NCBI GenBank assembly: GCA_963675035.1
Contig: OY776111.1
Span: 79,486,946 to 79,550,945, forward strand
Reading direction: 5' to 3'
DNA length: 64,000 bases
Source of the DNA: Allygus modestus
Taxonomy: Eukaryota > Arthropoda > Insecta > Hemiptera > Cicadellidae
Below, in pieces: positions 21,516 through 33,000 of this stretch (position 1 is the stretch's first letter; every line of letters starts with the position of its first letter). The notes under the pieces are model-generated. The model was not told the DNA's origin. It did not search any database and saw only the letters and a list, made by a program, of their open reading frames with translations. The translations under genes were made by a program, and so were the position numbers.

Positions 21516-24500
21516 ATGAACAACCAACACCTGTGCGAGGTCTGCGGCCGAGCCTTCAGCCTGCTCAGAAACCTGAGGCGGCACGCGGAGTCCGCCCACA
21601 ACGCTAGGCGTCACGACTGCCACGTCTGCGATAGGCGCTTCACAAGAGGCGACAGCCTCCACCGCCACGTCGTCACGGTTCACGGACCACACGCCGCGGC
21701 GGAGCCCCAACCGCAACGAGCGGACCATGCCTGTCGACTGTGCCCGGCCATCTTCGCCAGCCTGGAGGACGTGCGCTGCCACATGCAAGCGGCTCACTCC
21801 GCGATGCCAGCAGCAGCTCCTTCCTCCTCCTCGAGCCCCGATCGCCACGTGGAGTGCGAGCGATGCGGTAGACGCTTCGACCGAGACTTGGAACTGAGAC
21901 GACACGTCCGGACCGTCCATCCTCCCACGTTCCGTTGCGCCTACTGCGACCGCGGGTTTACCCGTCGCTTCAACCGCGACCAGCACGAGTCTCACAACTG
22001 CCCTGTTGTGAGGAACCTGGCTCAAGAACCATCCGAGTTCCGCTGCGTCTACTGCAACAAGGGGTTTACTCGCCGCTTCAACCGCGACCATCACCAGTCT
22101 CACAACTGCCCTGTTGTGAGGGACCTGACCCAAGACCGACTGCCTAGGTTGTCCTCTCCTCCTCTTCCTCACAACAACCAGTCGTTGCGCCAAGGAGCCA
22201 GCGCCGAGCCCCGATCGCGCCAGATGCCTAGCGCCGAGCCACGACCAGGACCGAGCACCGAGCCACAGCCAGGGCCCAGCACCGAGCCCCAGCCCCACCC
22301 AGGATCTAGCGCCGAGCCTCAGACCATCGATGATGAGATGGAGGGTGGTGGCCGCCTCGTGTTCCAGCTCGTACATCGGGCCTTCCGGAGTCGCCTCCTC
22401 ACCTACCGCCTGACCCGGCCGTTAGACGCCTTGCTGACCGTTGAGGATGCGCTGACCCTGTTGTTTGACGAGGTTCTGAACCTGATGGAGAACGTCACGA
22501 CCCAACATCCGAGCATCAAGGTGAACATGGTCCTGGAATGTGAGTTCTCTAACATTCACGGGGCCACCTGCCTGCGCTCCTTCAACACGAAGAACGTCCA
22601 ACTGACCGAGGCCTCCGACTTGGAGACTTTCCTCTCCGCGACGTTCGAGACGATTGTGAAGAAGAAGGAGCAGTGCGAACTGGTAGGCAGCGGCTGGACA
22701 TACCTGCGTATACGGGACCTGGAGATCCGCGTGAACGAGTACACGCCGCTCGGGGGCAGAGCGTATCTCCAGCTGCCAAGGGCTATTGCAAACAGGCGCG
22801 CTGTTGTCAATGTGCTAAACGCTGATGACATGTGCTTCATGTACGGTATCCTGGCCAAGTTCGTTGCGCGACACGCGGAGAGACCTGCAGCGTATACGCC
22901 GGACATCATTACCCGCTACGACTGGACCGGCCTGCGTTTCCCCGTGACGCTCAAGGACATCAAGATCTTTGAGGGCAAGAACAACATCAGTGTAAACGTC
23001 TACGGAATCGAGCGAGCGATGGTGGGGAGACGCCCCGATGGGACGCCAGAGTTCAAGGACCGCGTGTTCCCGCTGAAGATATGCAAGCGGGAGTTGGAGG
23101 ATCACAGGGACCTGCTGTACGTGACCAACGACGGGGACAGCCACTACGCATACATCACGGACCTGAGTCGACTGGTCCGGCCCCAGCTCACCAAACGTGA
23201 AAATAGGATCTACGTCTGTAAGCGGTGCTTCGCTTACTTCGACAATCAACCCAACAAGCTAGGGTTGACGGGCGCTCAGCGTCTGGAGGAGCACAGGCGT
23301 TACTGCTACGCCAAGGCTCCTCTTCGTCTGGACTTGCCGAAGAAGCAGCAGATCCGCTTCACCCATCCAGAGTACACTAGGCGGGAGAGGTTCTGCATCT
23401 ACGCGGACTTTGAGTGTGCTCTGCAGCCTGTCGCTGTTGACCCGGTGGAAGCGCCGCCACCCGGCACGACGCCCCTGCAAATGCACGTCCCGTACGCCTT
23501 CGCCTACCAGATCGTGGATTCGCTCGGCCTGGAGGAGTTTGAACCACGTGTATACTTCGGAGCTGACGCGTCCAAGGTCTTTATGGAACGGCTCAAGATG
23601 GACGTGCTGAGCCTGTGGGAGTTCCTGTTCAGCACAAGAGCTCTGCACCCTTCTCTGACCCGGCAGGAAATGGACGAGTATCTCGCAGCGACCCGCTGCT
23701 ACCTCTGCGGCAAGGAGTTCACTGAGCTGGACGTCAAGGTGCGGGACCACAACCACGCCCCGCCTTACGAGTTCCGAGGAGCGGCGCACCGCTCGTGCAA
23801 TCTGCGGTACAGGGAGCAGCGGGTCATCAACTGCTACTTCCATAACCTGTCCAACTACGATGCCCACTTCGTAGTGCGGGAGCTGGCCATCGACCCCGGC
23901 GATGTGGACGTGCTGGCGCACACCGAAGAGCGTTACATCGCCTTCACCAAGCGGTTTCATTTTGGCCAGCCCGGGGACAACCCACGACAGAGCAGTTTCG
24001 CGGTGCGGTTCCTCGACACCTACAGGTTCTTGTCCATGAGCCTGGCCAGCCTGGCAGCGGGACTGCCCACCGACAAGATGCGCGAGACCAGGAAGCGGTT
24101 CCCCGACGACCGGCTGTTCGACCTGGTGCGCAGGAAGGGCGTGTTCCCCTACGACTTTGTCACATCGTACGAAACGCTGTACAGGACCAGGGAGCTGCCG
24201 CCCAAGGAGGCGTTTAGGAACACCATGACCCTGGAGGACGTCAAGGACGAGGACTACCAACACGCCCTCAACGTGTGGCGAGCCTTCGAGTGTCGCCACC
24301 TCAAGGACTACGCCGACACGTACCTGCGCTGCGACATCACGCTCCTCACCGACGTCTTCGAGCAGTTCCGTGACACCTCTTTGGCCGAGTACGGACTGGA
24401 CCCCGCCCACTACTACACCCTGCCATCCTACGCTTGGGACGTCATGTTGAAGACCTGCGACGTGGAGCTGGACACGATGCAGGATTTTGACATGTACCTG

Positions 24501-25934
24501 TTCGTGGAGCAGGGGATCCGAGGAGGGATCTCTCAGGCCGTCACCCGCTACGCCAAGGCCAACCACGACAGGTGTCCGGACTACCGCCCAGACGAACCGA
24601 CACGCCACCTACTGTACCTGGACGCCAACAACCTCTACGGCTGGGCCATGTCCCAGTGCCTGCCCACCGGGAACTTCCAGTGGCTCAGCCGTGAGGAGAT
24701 CGACTCCTTAGACATTGGTGCGCTGGATGCTGAAGCGGAACGGGGTTATGTCCTCGAAGTGGACCTCCGCTACCCCGCCCACCTCCACGACCTGCACAAG
24801 GACCTCCCTTACTGCTGCGAGACCAAGCGTCCGCCGACAGGGAAATACCCCAAGCTGATGACCACCCTGGATGACAAGATGCATTACGTCTGCCATTACA
24901 GGGTCTTGCAGCAGGCGTTGAACAACGGACTGGAGCTTGCAGCTGTCCACAGGGCGATCTCGTTTCGCCAGTCTCGGTGGCTAGAGCCCTACATCCTCAT
25001 GAATACCGAGCTGCGGAAGAAGGCCAGGACCAAGTTCGAGCAAGACTTTTTCAAGTTAATGAACAACGCGGTCTTTGGCAAAACCATTGAGAACGTCCGC
25101 AAGCGCCTGAACGTCAAGCTGGTCTGCACTCCGGAGAAGTTCTCCAAGTACGTGGCCAAGTCCAATTTCCTGGACCGCACGTATTACACGGAGGACGTAG
25201 CTCTCGTGCACCTCGCCAGGGTAAACATCGTCCTGGAAAAGCCCATCTACGTCGGCATGTCTGTCCTGGAGCTGAGCAAGTGGCTCATGTACGAGTTTCT
25301 GCGGAAGATGAAGGACCGCTACGGTGACCGCTTAAACGTAGACTACATGGACACTGACAGCTTCGTGTTCGACATCCTATCCCAGGACATCTACAGGGAG
25401 ATGATGGAGCACTTGGACGACTTCGATACTAGCGCCTACCCAAGGTCTCACCCCTGCTACAGCCCCACCAACGCCAAGGTGATTGGCAAGTTCAAGGACG
25501 AGTGTAACGGCAGATCCTTGTTCGAGTACCTCGGCCTGCGCTCAAAACTCTACTTCATGGACGTTGAGGACGAAGACAACGGATCCAAGGCGATCAAGCG
25601 AGCCAAGGGAGTCGCCAAGGGGGTTGTTAAAAACGTCCTAACCCCTGACGACTACAGGGAATGTCTGTTTTACGGGGTGTTGAAAACCACCGTCAACACC
25701 CGTTTCCAGTCGTACCTGCACCGTGTCTTCACCGTACAAGTAGAAAAGCTATCCTTGAGCCCGGCCGATGATAAACGCTACATCTTGGCTGATGGTATCC
25801 ACACCTTACCTTGGGGGCATAAGGACATCCCACCACTGCCCGCAGCAAGAAGTCGAGACAATCTCGAGGAGCAGCAAGGCGGACCTATGGAGGTGGATGA
25901 GGAGGAGGACATGGACGAAGAGTTCCCGGTGTAA
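21516..25934 (+). CDS. Zinc-finger / protein-primed family B DNA polymerase with HNH insert, left copy
   Basis: 1472 residues from the ATG at 21516, which follows a splice acceptor. Six C2H2-type fingers fill about residues 4-195 (the last two are C2HC-like with an ESHNC/QSHNC end), followed by a Pro/Glu-rich linker of (A/T)EPQPGPS repeats. The polymerase follows: ExoI D-F-E near 631, ExoII NYDAHF near 781, ExoIII YLRCD near 940, Pol A DANNLYG near 1036, Pol B motif NNAVFGK near 1183, Pol C YMDTDS near 1279. All catalytic acids are present. Within the exonuclease half, about 727-765, a CYLCGKEF...VRDHNH...RGAAHRSCN stretch resembles the endonuclease VII (HNH) fold. It would copy linear DNA from protein-capped ends. 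The gene is GC-rich at third positions, unlike the Polinton genes. No other replication gene is present. Confidence 0.85.
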   Translation: MNNQHLCEVCGRAFSLLRNLRRHAESAHNARRHDCHVCDRRFTRGDSLHRHVVTVHGPHAAAEPQPQRADHACRLCPAIFASLEDVRCHMQAAHSAMPAAAPSSSSSPDRHVECERCGRRFDRDLELRRHVRTVHPPTFRCAYCDRGFTRRFNRDQHESHNCPVVRNLAQEPSEFRCVYCNKGFTRRFNRDHHQSHNCPVVRDLTQDRLPRLSSPPLPHNNQSLRQGASAEPRSRQMPSAEPRPGPSTEPQPGPSTEPQPHPGSSAEPQTIDDEMEGGGRLVFQLVHRAFRSRLLTYRLTRPLDALLTVEDALTLLFDEVLNLMENVTTQHPSIKVNMVLECEFSNIHGATCLRSFNTKNVQLTEASDLETFLSATFETIVKKKEQCELVGSGWTYLRIRDLEIRVNEYTPLGGRAYLQLPRAIANRRAVVNVLNADDMCFMYGILAKFVARHAERPAAYTPDIITRYDWTGLRFPVTLKDIKIFEGKNNISVNVYGIERAMVGRRPDGTPEFKDRVFPLKICKRELEDHRDLLYVTNDGDSHYAYITDLSRLVRPQLTKRENRIYVCKRCFAYFDNQPNKLGLTGAQRLEEHRRYCYAKAPLRLDLPKKQQIRFTHPEYTRRERFCIYADFECALQPVAVDPVEAPPPGTTPLQMHVPYAFAYQIVDSLGLEEFEPRVYFGADASKVFMERLKMDVLSLWEFLFSTRALHPSLTRQEMDEYLAATRCYLCGKEFTELDVKVRDHNHAPPYEFRGAAHRSCNLRYREQRVINCYFHNLSNYDAHFVVRELAIDPGDVDVLAHTEERYIAFTKRFHFGQPGDNPRQSSFAVRFLDTYRFLSMSLASLAAGLPTDKMRETRKRFPDDRLFDLVRRKGVFPYDFVTSYETLYRTRELPPKEAFRNTMTLEDVKDEDYQHALNVWRAFECRHLKDYADTYLRCDITLLTDVFEQFRDTSLAEYGLDPAHYYTLPSYAWDVMLKTCDVELDTMQDFDMYLFVEQGIRGGISQAVTRYAKANHDRCPDYRPDEPTRHLLYLDANNLYGWAMSQCLPTGNFQWLSREEIDSLDIGALDAEAERGYVLEVDLRYPAHLHDLHKDLPYCCETKRPPTGKYPKLMTTLDDKMHYVCHYRVLQQALNNGLELAAVHRAISFRQSRWLEPYILMNTELRKKARTKFEQDFFKLMNNAVFGKTIENVRKRLNVKLVCTPEKFSKYVAKSNFLDRTYYTEDVALVHLARVNIVLEKPIYVGMSVLELSKWLMYEFLRKMKDRYGDRLNVDYMDTDSFVFDILSQDIYREMMEHLDDFDTSAYPRSHPCYSPTNAKVIGKFKDECNGRSLFEYLGLRSKLYFMDVEDEDNGSKAIKRAKGVAKGVVKNVLTPDDYRECLFYGVLKTTVNTRFQSYLHRVFTVQVEKLSLSPADDKRYILADGIHTLPWGHKDIPPLPAARSRDNLEEQQGGPMEVDEEEDMDEEFPV

Positions 25935-26281
25935 ACAGAACTAGGCTAATTTTTTAAATATAATTAAGTATATTTTGTAAATAGTATTCGTAAGCAAATA
26001 TAGTCAAACAGTTTAGTTTACAGCATACATCTGTGTTGTTACTACCCCTTGCATTTCCCTGACATTTACTTTCAAAAGACTCTTCTAATGCAAACTGAAT
26101 TTTGTAAAACTATCATGTTTTCAAAACAAAACTTTCAAAATTGTTAAAAATTCGATATTCTTTCTTAAATACTAAAGAGAAAGACAAGTGAAAACAACAG
26201 TTAACGAGAAACAACAACATTTATTGAAACACAATAAGAATATACACACAAACATATTACAATCAAGAACTCAAAAGGTAT

Positions 26282-27403
26282 TTACACAAAAATAGACTTA
26301 AGCGAAGATGGAGTAGAAGAGCCTACGGACCAGTGCTTCGTTATGGTGGGAGCGACCGGGTCGAAGAGCTGCACGTAGTCGCTGAGTGGTATATCGAGGA
26401 CCGCCCGACAGTACAGGTAGGTGAGGCAGTAGTGGTCATAAACAGAAGTACCGTAGCCCTGGAGTCGATACCTGTTGTAGAGACTGCCACCAGGCGCTTC
26501 TCAATCTGGGTGGTGTTCATCGCGGGCGGAAGCAGTCCCCGCCGATTGTGTGATACCCTCATTACTACCAGTTGCACGCTTTATCACCACCGGCTTCACT
26601 GTATATGTCAAACCAGTGACTCTGGGGACTCCTGAATAACGGTCCACCCAAAGGTTTTCCAATCGCGTTATAATGTTCATAATCATAATATAGATTTCAT
26701 AGTCTTTATTTTCATCCAAATATAAGTTGCAACCATGTGTATACTGACCTCTATGATGTAACTGGATGTTCAAGAACACATTACCCTGATTGGCGGGATT
26801 TTGTACTGTATGTTGATAACCGGAATCTACCCAACTGACAGTCGGTGGTGAATCGTTCGAATCTTTTTCCACAAGCTCCAAGTCTCCAGGTAGTTCCGGG
26901 TGATTGACACTTCTACTGTTGTCGTTTATGCAACTGCTATCGGCACATATGCTGACGTTCTGGGAACCTCCCCCTTCGGTTATTTGGTTGGATGATGGTG
27001 ATGCAAAGTCTTCAGATATCTCCGGAGCATTGCCACTTTCAATGTCGTTTATACAACTGCTATCAATACATGTGTTGACTTTCTGCGGACCTCTTCCTGC
27101 TGAGGTTTGTATGAACGATCTCGGTTGTGAGGAACGATTGTTTCTTCGCTTCCTTCTAACACAGAGGTGGTGCTGACGATGATGAAGACGAAGTCCATCT
27201 CGCGACGTGAACGACTCCTCACAGTATGGACATTTCCAGGTCGCCAGCTTCGATGGTGTGGCGACTGACCGTTTCAGTGATGGTGCTGGCGGTGGTTGTT
27301 CAGGACTTCGTGGAGAAAAGTACATGGTGCTGTAGCCTTCCATCGCTTCCAACTCCTTCAACAACGTCTGGACTGATTCATCCACTTCAATTGCACTAGC
27401 CAT
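26282..27403 (-). CDS. C2H2 protein of the palindrome, left copy, with in-frame TGA
   Basis: Reads leftward from the ATG at 27403, converging on the polymerase gene. The frame stops at a TGA (26501-26503) after 300 codons, but the same frame is open and protein-like for 72 more codons to a TAA at 26282-26284. That tail is rich in Tyr and Leu (VYDHYCLTYLYCRAVLDIPL). A single C2H2 finger lies at about residues 58-80 (CPYCEESF...LHHRQHH) after a Pro-rich segment. A duplicated C(I/A)DSSCIND motif follows near residues 112 and 151. The polyadenylation signal (TTTATT on plus) is at 26220-26225. Role unknown; end-binding or transcription control would suit its pairing with the polymerase. Identical to the copy at 28559. 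Confidence 0.7.
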
Positions 27404-27414
27404 GTTTGTGTTTA

Positions 27415-27966
27415 CTTTGCAACATCACTAGACAAACTGAATGAAGGAAGCGATGACAATCACTTAAGTAACATAGCTACGTACCGTACAGTAGAAGGCG
27501 GTGAACAATTCTCGAAATCGCGGCAATTATCGCTAATGAGTAAACAGCCTGAGGTGGTTCACACTACAACTTATAAGACTACATATACTTACGTTTAAGA
27601 GATCTCGGAGTATGGTGCGGTAAGGACTAGCACAGCACTGAAGTAGAACGTCTACGCACACTGAGCTTCAAACACAAACTGAATGAAGGAAGCGATGACA
27701 ATCACTTAAGTAACATAGCTACGTACCGTACAGTAGAAGGCGGTGAACAATTCTCGAAATCGCGGCAATTATCGCTAATGAGTAAACAGCCTGAGGTAGT
27801 CCACACTACAACTTATAAGACTACATATACTTACGTTTAACAGATCTCGGAATATGGTGCGGTAAGAACTAGCACAGCACTGAAGTAGAACGTCTACACA
27901 CACTGGGCTCCAAACACAAACTGAATGAAGGAAGCGATGACAATCACTTAAGTAACATAGCTACGT
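27415..27966 (-). promoter_or_regulatory. Inverted promoter/5'-exon modules before the left C2H2 gene
   Basis: One partial and two fuller units of the 20676-21145 module in reverse orientation. ACAAACTGAATG (initiator on minus) lies just upstream of the C2H2 gene start at 27403, and ATACTTACGTTTAA (donor on minus) lies near 27585-27600 and 27825-27840. Both convergent genes of one arm thus use copies of the same promoter. The outermost unit (27794-27966) has no counterpart in the right arm. Confidence 0.6.
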
Positions 27967-28168
27967 CGCGCGCGCGTCGTTCATGCATCCCCAAACCTAA
28001 CTTAAACCTGCGTCGCGACGTTCATGCATCCTCAAACCTAACTTAAACCTGCGTCTGTAAACCTAACCTAAACCTGCGTCTGTAAACCTAACGCACGCAT
28101 TGGCCTACCTTAAGTAGTGAAGTCGTGGACCGCGGTTACGTCATCACCCCGTGCCTACGTGACTGCCC
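27794..28168. other. Asymmetric centre of the palindrome
   Basis: Not self-complementary. The left part is an extra promoter module. From 27967 come CGCGCGCGCG, then short tandem units (CGTTCATGCATCC with AAACCTAACTTAAACCTGCG, then GTAAACCTAACCTAAACCTG) to about 28100, then a unique stretch ending in GCCTACGTGACTGCCCCAGG, which resembles 20617-20640 at the outer side of the left arm. No gene. Confidence 0.7.
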
Positions 28169-28558
28169 CAGGCTGTTTACTCATTAGCGATAATTGCCGC
28201 GATTTCGAGAATTGTCCACCGCCTTCTACTGTACGGTACGTAGCTATGTTACTTAAGTGATTGTCATCGCTTCCTTCATTCAGTTTGTGTTTGAAGCTCA
28301 GTGTGCGTAGACGTTCTACTTCAGTGCTGTGCTAGTCCTTACCGCACCATACTCCGAGATCTCTTAAACGTAAGTATATGTAGTCTTATAAGTTGTAGTG
28401 TGAACCACCTCAGGCTGTTTACTCATTAGCGATAATTGCCGCGATTTCGAGAATTGTTCACCGCCTTCTACTGTACGGTACGTAGCTATGTTACTTAAGT
28501 GATTGTCATCGCTTCCTTCATTCAGTTTGTCTAGTGATGTTGCAAAGTAAACACAAAC

Positions 28559-29680
28559 ATGGCTAGTGCAATTGAAGTGGATGAATCAGTCCAGACGTTG
28601 TTGAAGGAGTTGGAAGCGATGGAAGGCTACAGCACCATGTACTTTTCTCCACGAAGTCCTGAACAACCACCGCCAGCACCATCACTGAAACGGTCAGTCG
28701 CCACACCATCGAAGCTGGCGACCTGGAAATGTCCATACTGTGAGGAGTCGTTCACGTCGCGAGATGGACTTCGTCTTCATCATCGTCAGCACCACCTCTG
28801 TGTTAGAAGGAAGCGAAGAAACAATCGTTCCTCACAACCGAGATCGTTCATACAAACCTCAGCAGGAAGAGGTCCGCAGAAAGTCAACACATGTATTGAT
28901 AGCAGTTGTATAAACGACATTGAAAGTGGCAATGCTCCGGAGATATCTGAAGACTTTGCATCACCATCATCCAACCAAATAACCGAAGGGGGAGGTTCCC
29001 AGAACGTCAGCATATGTGCCGATAGCAGTTGCATAAACGACAACAGTAGAAGTGTCAATCACCCGGAACTACCTGGAGACTTGGAGCTTGTGGAAAAAGA
29101 TTCGAACGATTCACCACCGACTGTCAGTTGGGTAGATTCCGGTTATCAACATACAGTACAAAATCCCGCCAATCAGGGTAATGTGTTCTTGAACATCCAG
29201 TTACATCATAGAGGTCAGTATACACATGGTTGCAACTTATATTTGGATGAAAATAAAGACTATGAAATCTATATTATGATTATGAACATTATAACGCGAT
29301 TGGAAAACCTTTGGGTGGACCGTTATTCAGGAGTCCCCAGAGTCACTGGTTTGACATATACAGTGAAGCCGGTGGTGATAAAGCGTGCAACTGGTAGTAA
29401 TGAGGGTATCACACAATCGGCGGGGACTGCTTCCGCCCGCGATGAACACCACCCAGATTGAGAAGCGCCTGGTGGCAGTCTCTACAACAGGTATCGACTC
29501 CAGGGCTACGGTACTTCTGTTTATGACCACTACTGCCTCACCTACCTGTACTGTCGGGCGGTCCTCGATATACCACTCAGCGACTACGTGCAGCTCTTCG
29601 ACCCGGTCGCTCCCACCATAACGAAGCACTGGTCCGTAGGCTCTTCTACTCCATCTTCGCTTAAGTCTATTTTTGTGTAA
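28559..29680 (+). CDS. C2H2 protein of the palindrome, right copy, with in-frame TGA
   Basis: Same protein as at 26282-27403, with no amino-acid difference over the first 300 codons. ATG at 28559, 36 bases after the initiator TTCAGT (28521). A TGA at 29459-29461 interrupts a frame that otherwise reaches the TAA at 29678-29680 (373 codons in total). Transcripts from the outer module could splice from the donor at 28370 to TTTGTCTAG ending at 28534. AATAAA at 29737-29742 follows. Because both copies have the TGA, it predates the duplication or was spread by conversion. Readthrough, a small unspliced intron or a nonsense mutation would all fit. Confidence 0.7.
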
Positions 29681-30027
29681 ATACCTTTTGAGTTCTTGAT
29701 TGTAATATGTTTGTGTGTATATTCTTATTGTGTTTCAATAAATGTTGTTGTTTCTCGTTAACTGTTGTTTTCACTTGTCTTTCTCTTTAGTATTTAAGAA
29801 AGAATATCGAATTTTTAACAATTTTGAAAGTTTTGTTTTGAAAACATGATAGTTTTACAAAATTCAGTTTGCATTAGAAGAGTCTTTTGAAAGTAAATGT
29901 CAGGGAAATGCAAGGGGTAGTAACAACACAGATGTATGCTGTAAACTAAACTGTTTGACTATATTTGCTTACGAATACTATTTACAAAATATACTTAATT
30001 ATATTTAAAAAATTAGCCTAGTTCTGT

Positions 30028-33000
30028 TTACACCGGGAACTCTTCGTCCATGTCCTCCTCCTCATCCACCTCCATAGGTCCGCCTTGCTGCTTCTCGAGA
30101 TTGTCTCGACTTCTTGCTGCGGGCAGTGGTGGGATGTCCTTATGCCCCCAAGGTAAGGTGTGGATACCATCAGCCAAGATGTAGCGTTTATCATCGGCCG
30201 GGCTCAAGGATAGCTTTTCTACTTGTACGGTGAAGACACGGTGCAGGTACGACTGGAAACGGGTGTTGACGGTGGTTTTCAACACCCCGTCAAACAGACA
30301 TTCCCTGTAGTCGTCAGGGGTTAGGACGTTTTTAACAACCCCCTTGGCGACTCCCTTGGCTCGCTTGATCGCCTTGGATCCGTTGTCTTCGTCCTCAACG
30401 TCCATGAAGTAGAGTTTTGAGCGCAGGCCGAGGTACTCGAACAAGGATCTGCCGTTACACTCGTCCTTGAACTTGCCAATCACCTTGGCGTTGGTGGGGC
30501 TGTAGCAGGGGTGAGACCTTGGGTAGGCGCTAGTATCGAAGTCGTCCAAGTGCTCCATCATCTCCCTGTAGATGTCCTGGGATAGGATGTCGAACACGAA
30601 GCTGTCAGTGTCCATGTAGTCTACGTTTAAGCGGTCACCGTAGCGGTCCTTCATCTTCCGCAGAAACTCGTACATGAGCCACTTGCTCAGCTCCAGGACA
30701 GACATGCCGACGTAGATGGGCTTTTCCAGGACGATGTTTACCCTGGCGAGGTGCACGAGAGCTACGTCCTCCGTGTAATACGTGCGGTCCAGGAAATTGG
30801 ACTTGGCCACGTACTTGGAGAACTTCTCCGGAGTGCAGACCAGCTTGACGTTCAGGCGCTTGCGGACGTTCTCAATGGTTTTGCCAAAGACCGCGTTGTT
30901 CATTAACTTGAAAAAGTCTTGCTCGAACTTGGTCCTGGCCTTCTTCCGCAGCTCGGTATTCATGAGGATGTAGGGCTCTAGCCACCGAGACTGGCGAAAC
31001 GAGATCGCCCTGTGGACAGCTGCAAGCTCCAGTCCGTTGTTCAACGCCTGCTGCAAGACCCTGTAATGGCAGACGTAATGCATCTTGCCATCCAGGGTGG
31101 TCATCAGCTTGGGGTATTTCCCTGTCGGCGGACGCTTGGTCTCGCAGCAGTAAGGGAGGTCCTTGTGCAGGTCGTGGAGGTGGGCGGGGTAGCGGAGGTC
31201 CACTTCGAGGACATAACCCCGTTCCGCTTCAGCATCCAGCGCACCAATGTCTAAGGAGTCGATCTCCTCACGGCTGAGCCACTGGAAGTTCCCGGTGGGC
31301 AGGCACTGGGACATGGCCCAGCCGTAGAGGTTGTTGGCGTCCAGGTACAGTAGGTGGCGTGTCGGTTCGTCTGGGCGGTAGTCCGGACACCTGTCGTGGT
31401 TGGCCTTGGCGTAGCGGGTGACGGCCTGAGAGATCCCTCCTCGGATCCCCTGCTCCACGAACAGGTACATGTCAAAATCCTGCATCGTGTCCAGCTCCAC
31501 GTCGCAGGTCTTCAACATGACGTCCCAAGCGTAGGATGGCAGGGTGTAGTAGTGGGCGGGGTCCAGTCCGTACTCGGCCAAAGAGGTGTCACGGAACTGC
31601 TCGAAGACGTCGGTGAGGAGCGTGATGTCGCAGCGCAGGTACGTGTCGGCGTAGTCCTTGAGGTGGCGACACTCGAAGGCTCGCCACACGTTGAGGGCGT
31701 GTTGGTAGTCCTCGTCCTTGACGTCCCCCAGGGTCATGGTGTTCCTAAACGCCTCCTTGGGCGGCAGCTCCCTGGTCCTGTACAGCGTTTCGTACGATGT
31801 GACAAAGTCGTAGGGGAACACGCCCTTCCTGCGCACCAGGTCGAACAGCCGGTCGTCGGGGAACCGCTTCCTGGTCTCGCGCATCTTGTCGGTGGGCAGT
31901 CCCGCTGCCAGGCTGGCCAGGCTCATGGACAAGAACCTGTAGGTGTCGAGGAACCGCACCGCGAAACTGCTCTGTCGTGGGTTGTCCCCGGGCTGGCCAA
32001 AATGAAACCGCTTGGTGAAGGCGATGTAACGCTCTTCGGTGTGCGCCAGCACGTCCACATCGCCGGGGTCGATGGCCAGCTCCCGCACTACGAAGTGGGC
32101 ATCGTAGTTGGACAGGTTATGGAAGTAGCAGTTGATGACCCGCTGCTCCCTGTACCGCAGATTGCACGAGCGGTGCGCCGCTCCTCGGAACTCGTAAGGC
32201 GGGGCATGGTTGTGGTCCCGCACCTTGACGTCCAGCTCAGTGAACTCCTTGCCGCAGAGGTAGCAGCGGGTCGCTGCGAGATACTCGTCCATTTCCTGCC
32301 GGGTCAGAGAAGGGTGCAGAGCTCTTGTGCTGAACAGGAACTCCCACAGGCTCAGCACGTCCATCTTGAGCCGTTCCATAAAGACCTTGGACGCGTCAGC
32401 TCCGAAGTATACACGCGGTTCAAACTCCTCCAGGCCGAGCGAATCCACGATCTGGTAGGCGAAGGCGTACGGGACGTGCATTTGCAGGGGCGTCGTGCCG
32501 GGTGGCGGCGCTTCCACCGGGTCAACAGCGACAGGCTGCAGAGCACACTCAAAGTCCGCGTAGATGCAGAACCTCTCCCGCCTAGTGTACTCTGGATGGG
32601 TGAAGCGGATCTGCTGCTTCTTCGGCAAGTCCAGACGAAGAGGAGCCTTGGCGTAGCAGTAACGCCTGTGCTCCTCCAGACGCTGAGCGCCCGTCAACCC
32701 TAGCTTGTTGGGTTGATTGTCGAAGTAAGCGAAGCACCGCTTACAGACGTAGATCCTATTTTCACGTTTGGTGAGCTGGGGCCGGACCAGTCGACTCAGG
32801 TCCGTGATGTATGCGTAGTGGCTGTCCCCGTCGTTGGTCACGTACAGCAGGTCCCTGTGATCCTCCAACTCCCGCTTGCATATCTTCAGCGGGAACACGC
32901 GGTCCTTGAACTCTGGCGTCCCATCGGGGCGTCTCCCCACCATCGCTCGCTCGATTCCGTAGACGTTTACACTGATGTTGTTCTTGCCCTCAAAGATCTT

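Larger units (their letters stand above)
19630..27793. repeat. Left arm of the giant palindrome
   Basis: Pairs with 28169-36142 in inverted orientation around an axis near 27981 (for example 21507/34455, 25934/30028, 26501/29461). Eight amino-acid differences by eye in the ~1470-residue polymerase and none in the 300-residue C2H2 protein point to a recent origin or ongoing gene conversion. The arm has four copies of a 142-bp repeat where the right arm has three. Confidence 0.9.

Noticed and set aside
23259..24608. Long minus-strand frames (449 and 292 codons) across the polymerase genes and their mirror copies
   Set aside because: They are antisense to a GC-rich, catalytically complete polymerase; their sequences are low in complexity (Val/Leu/Gly/Arg-rich) and show no domain.
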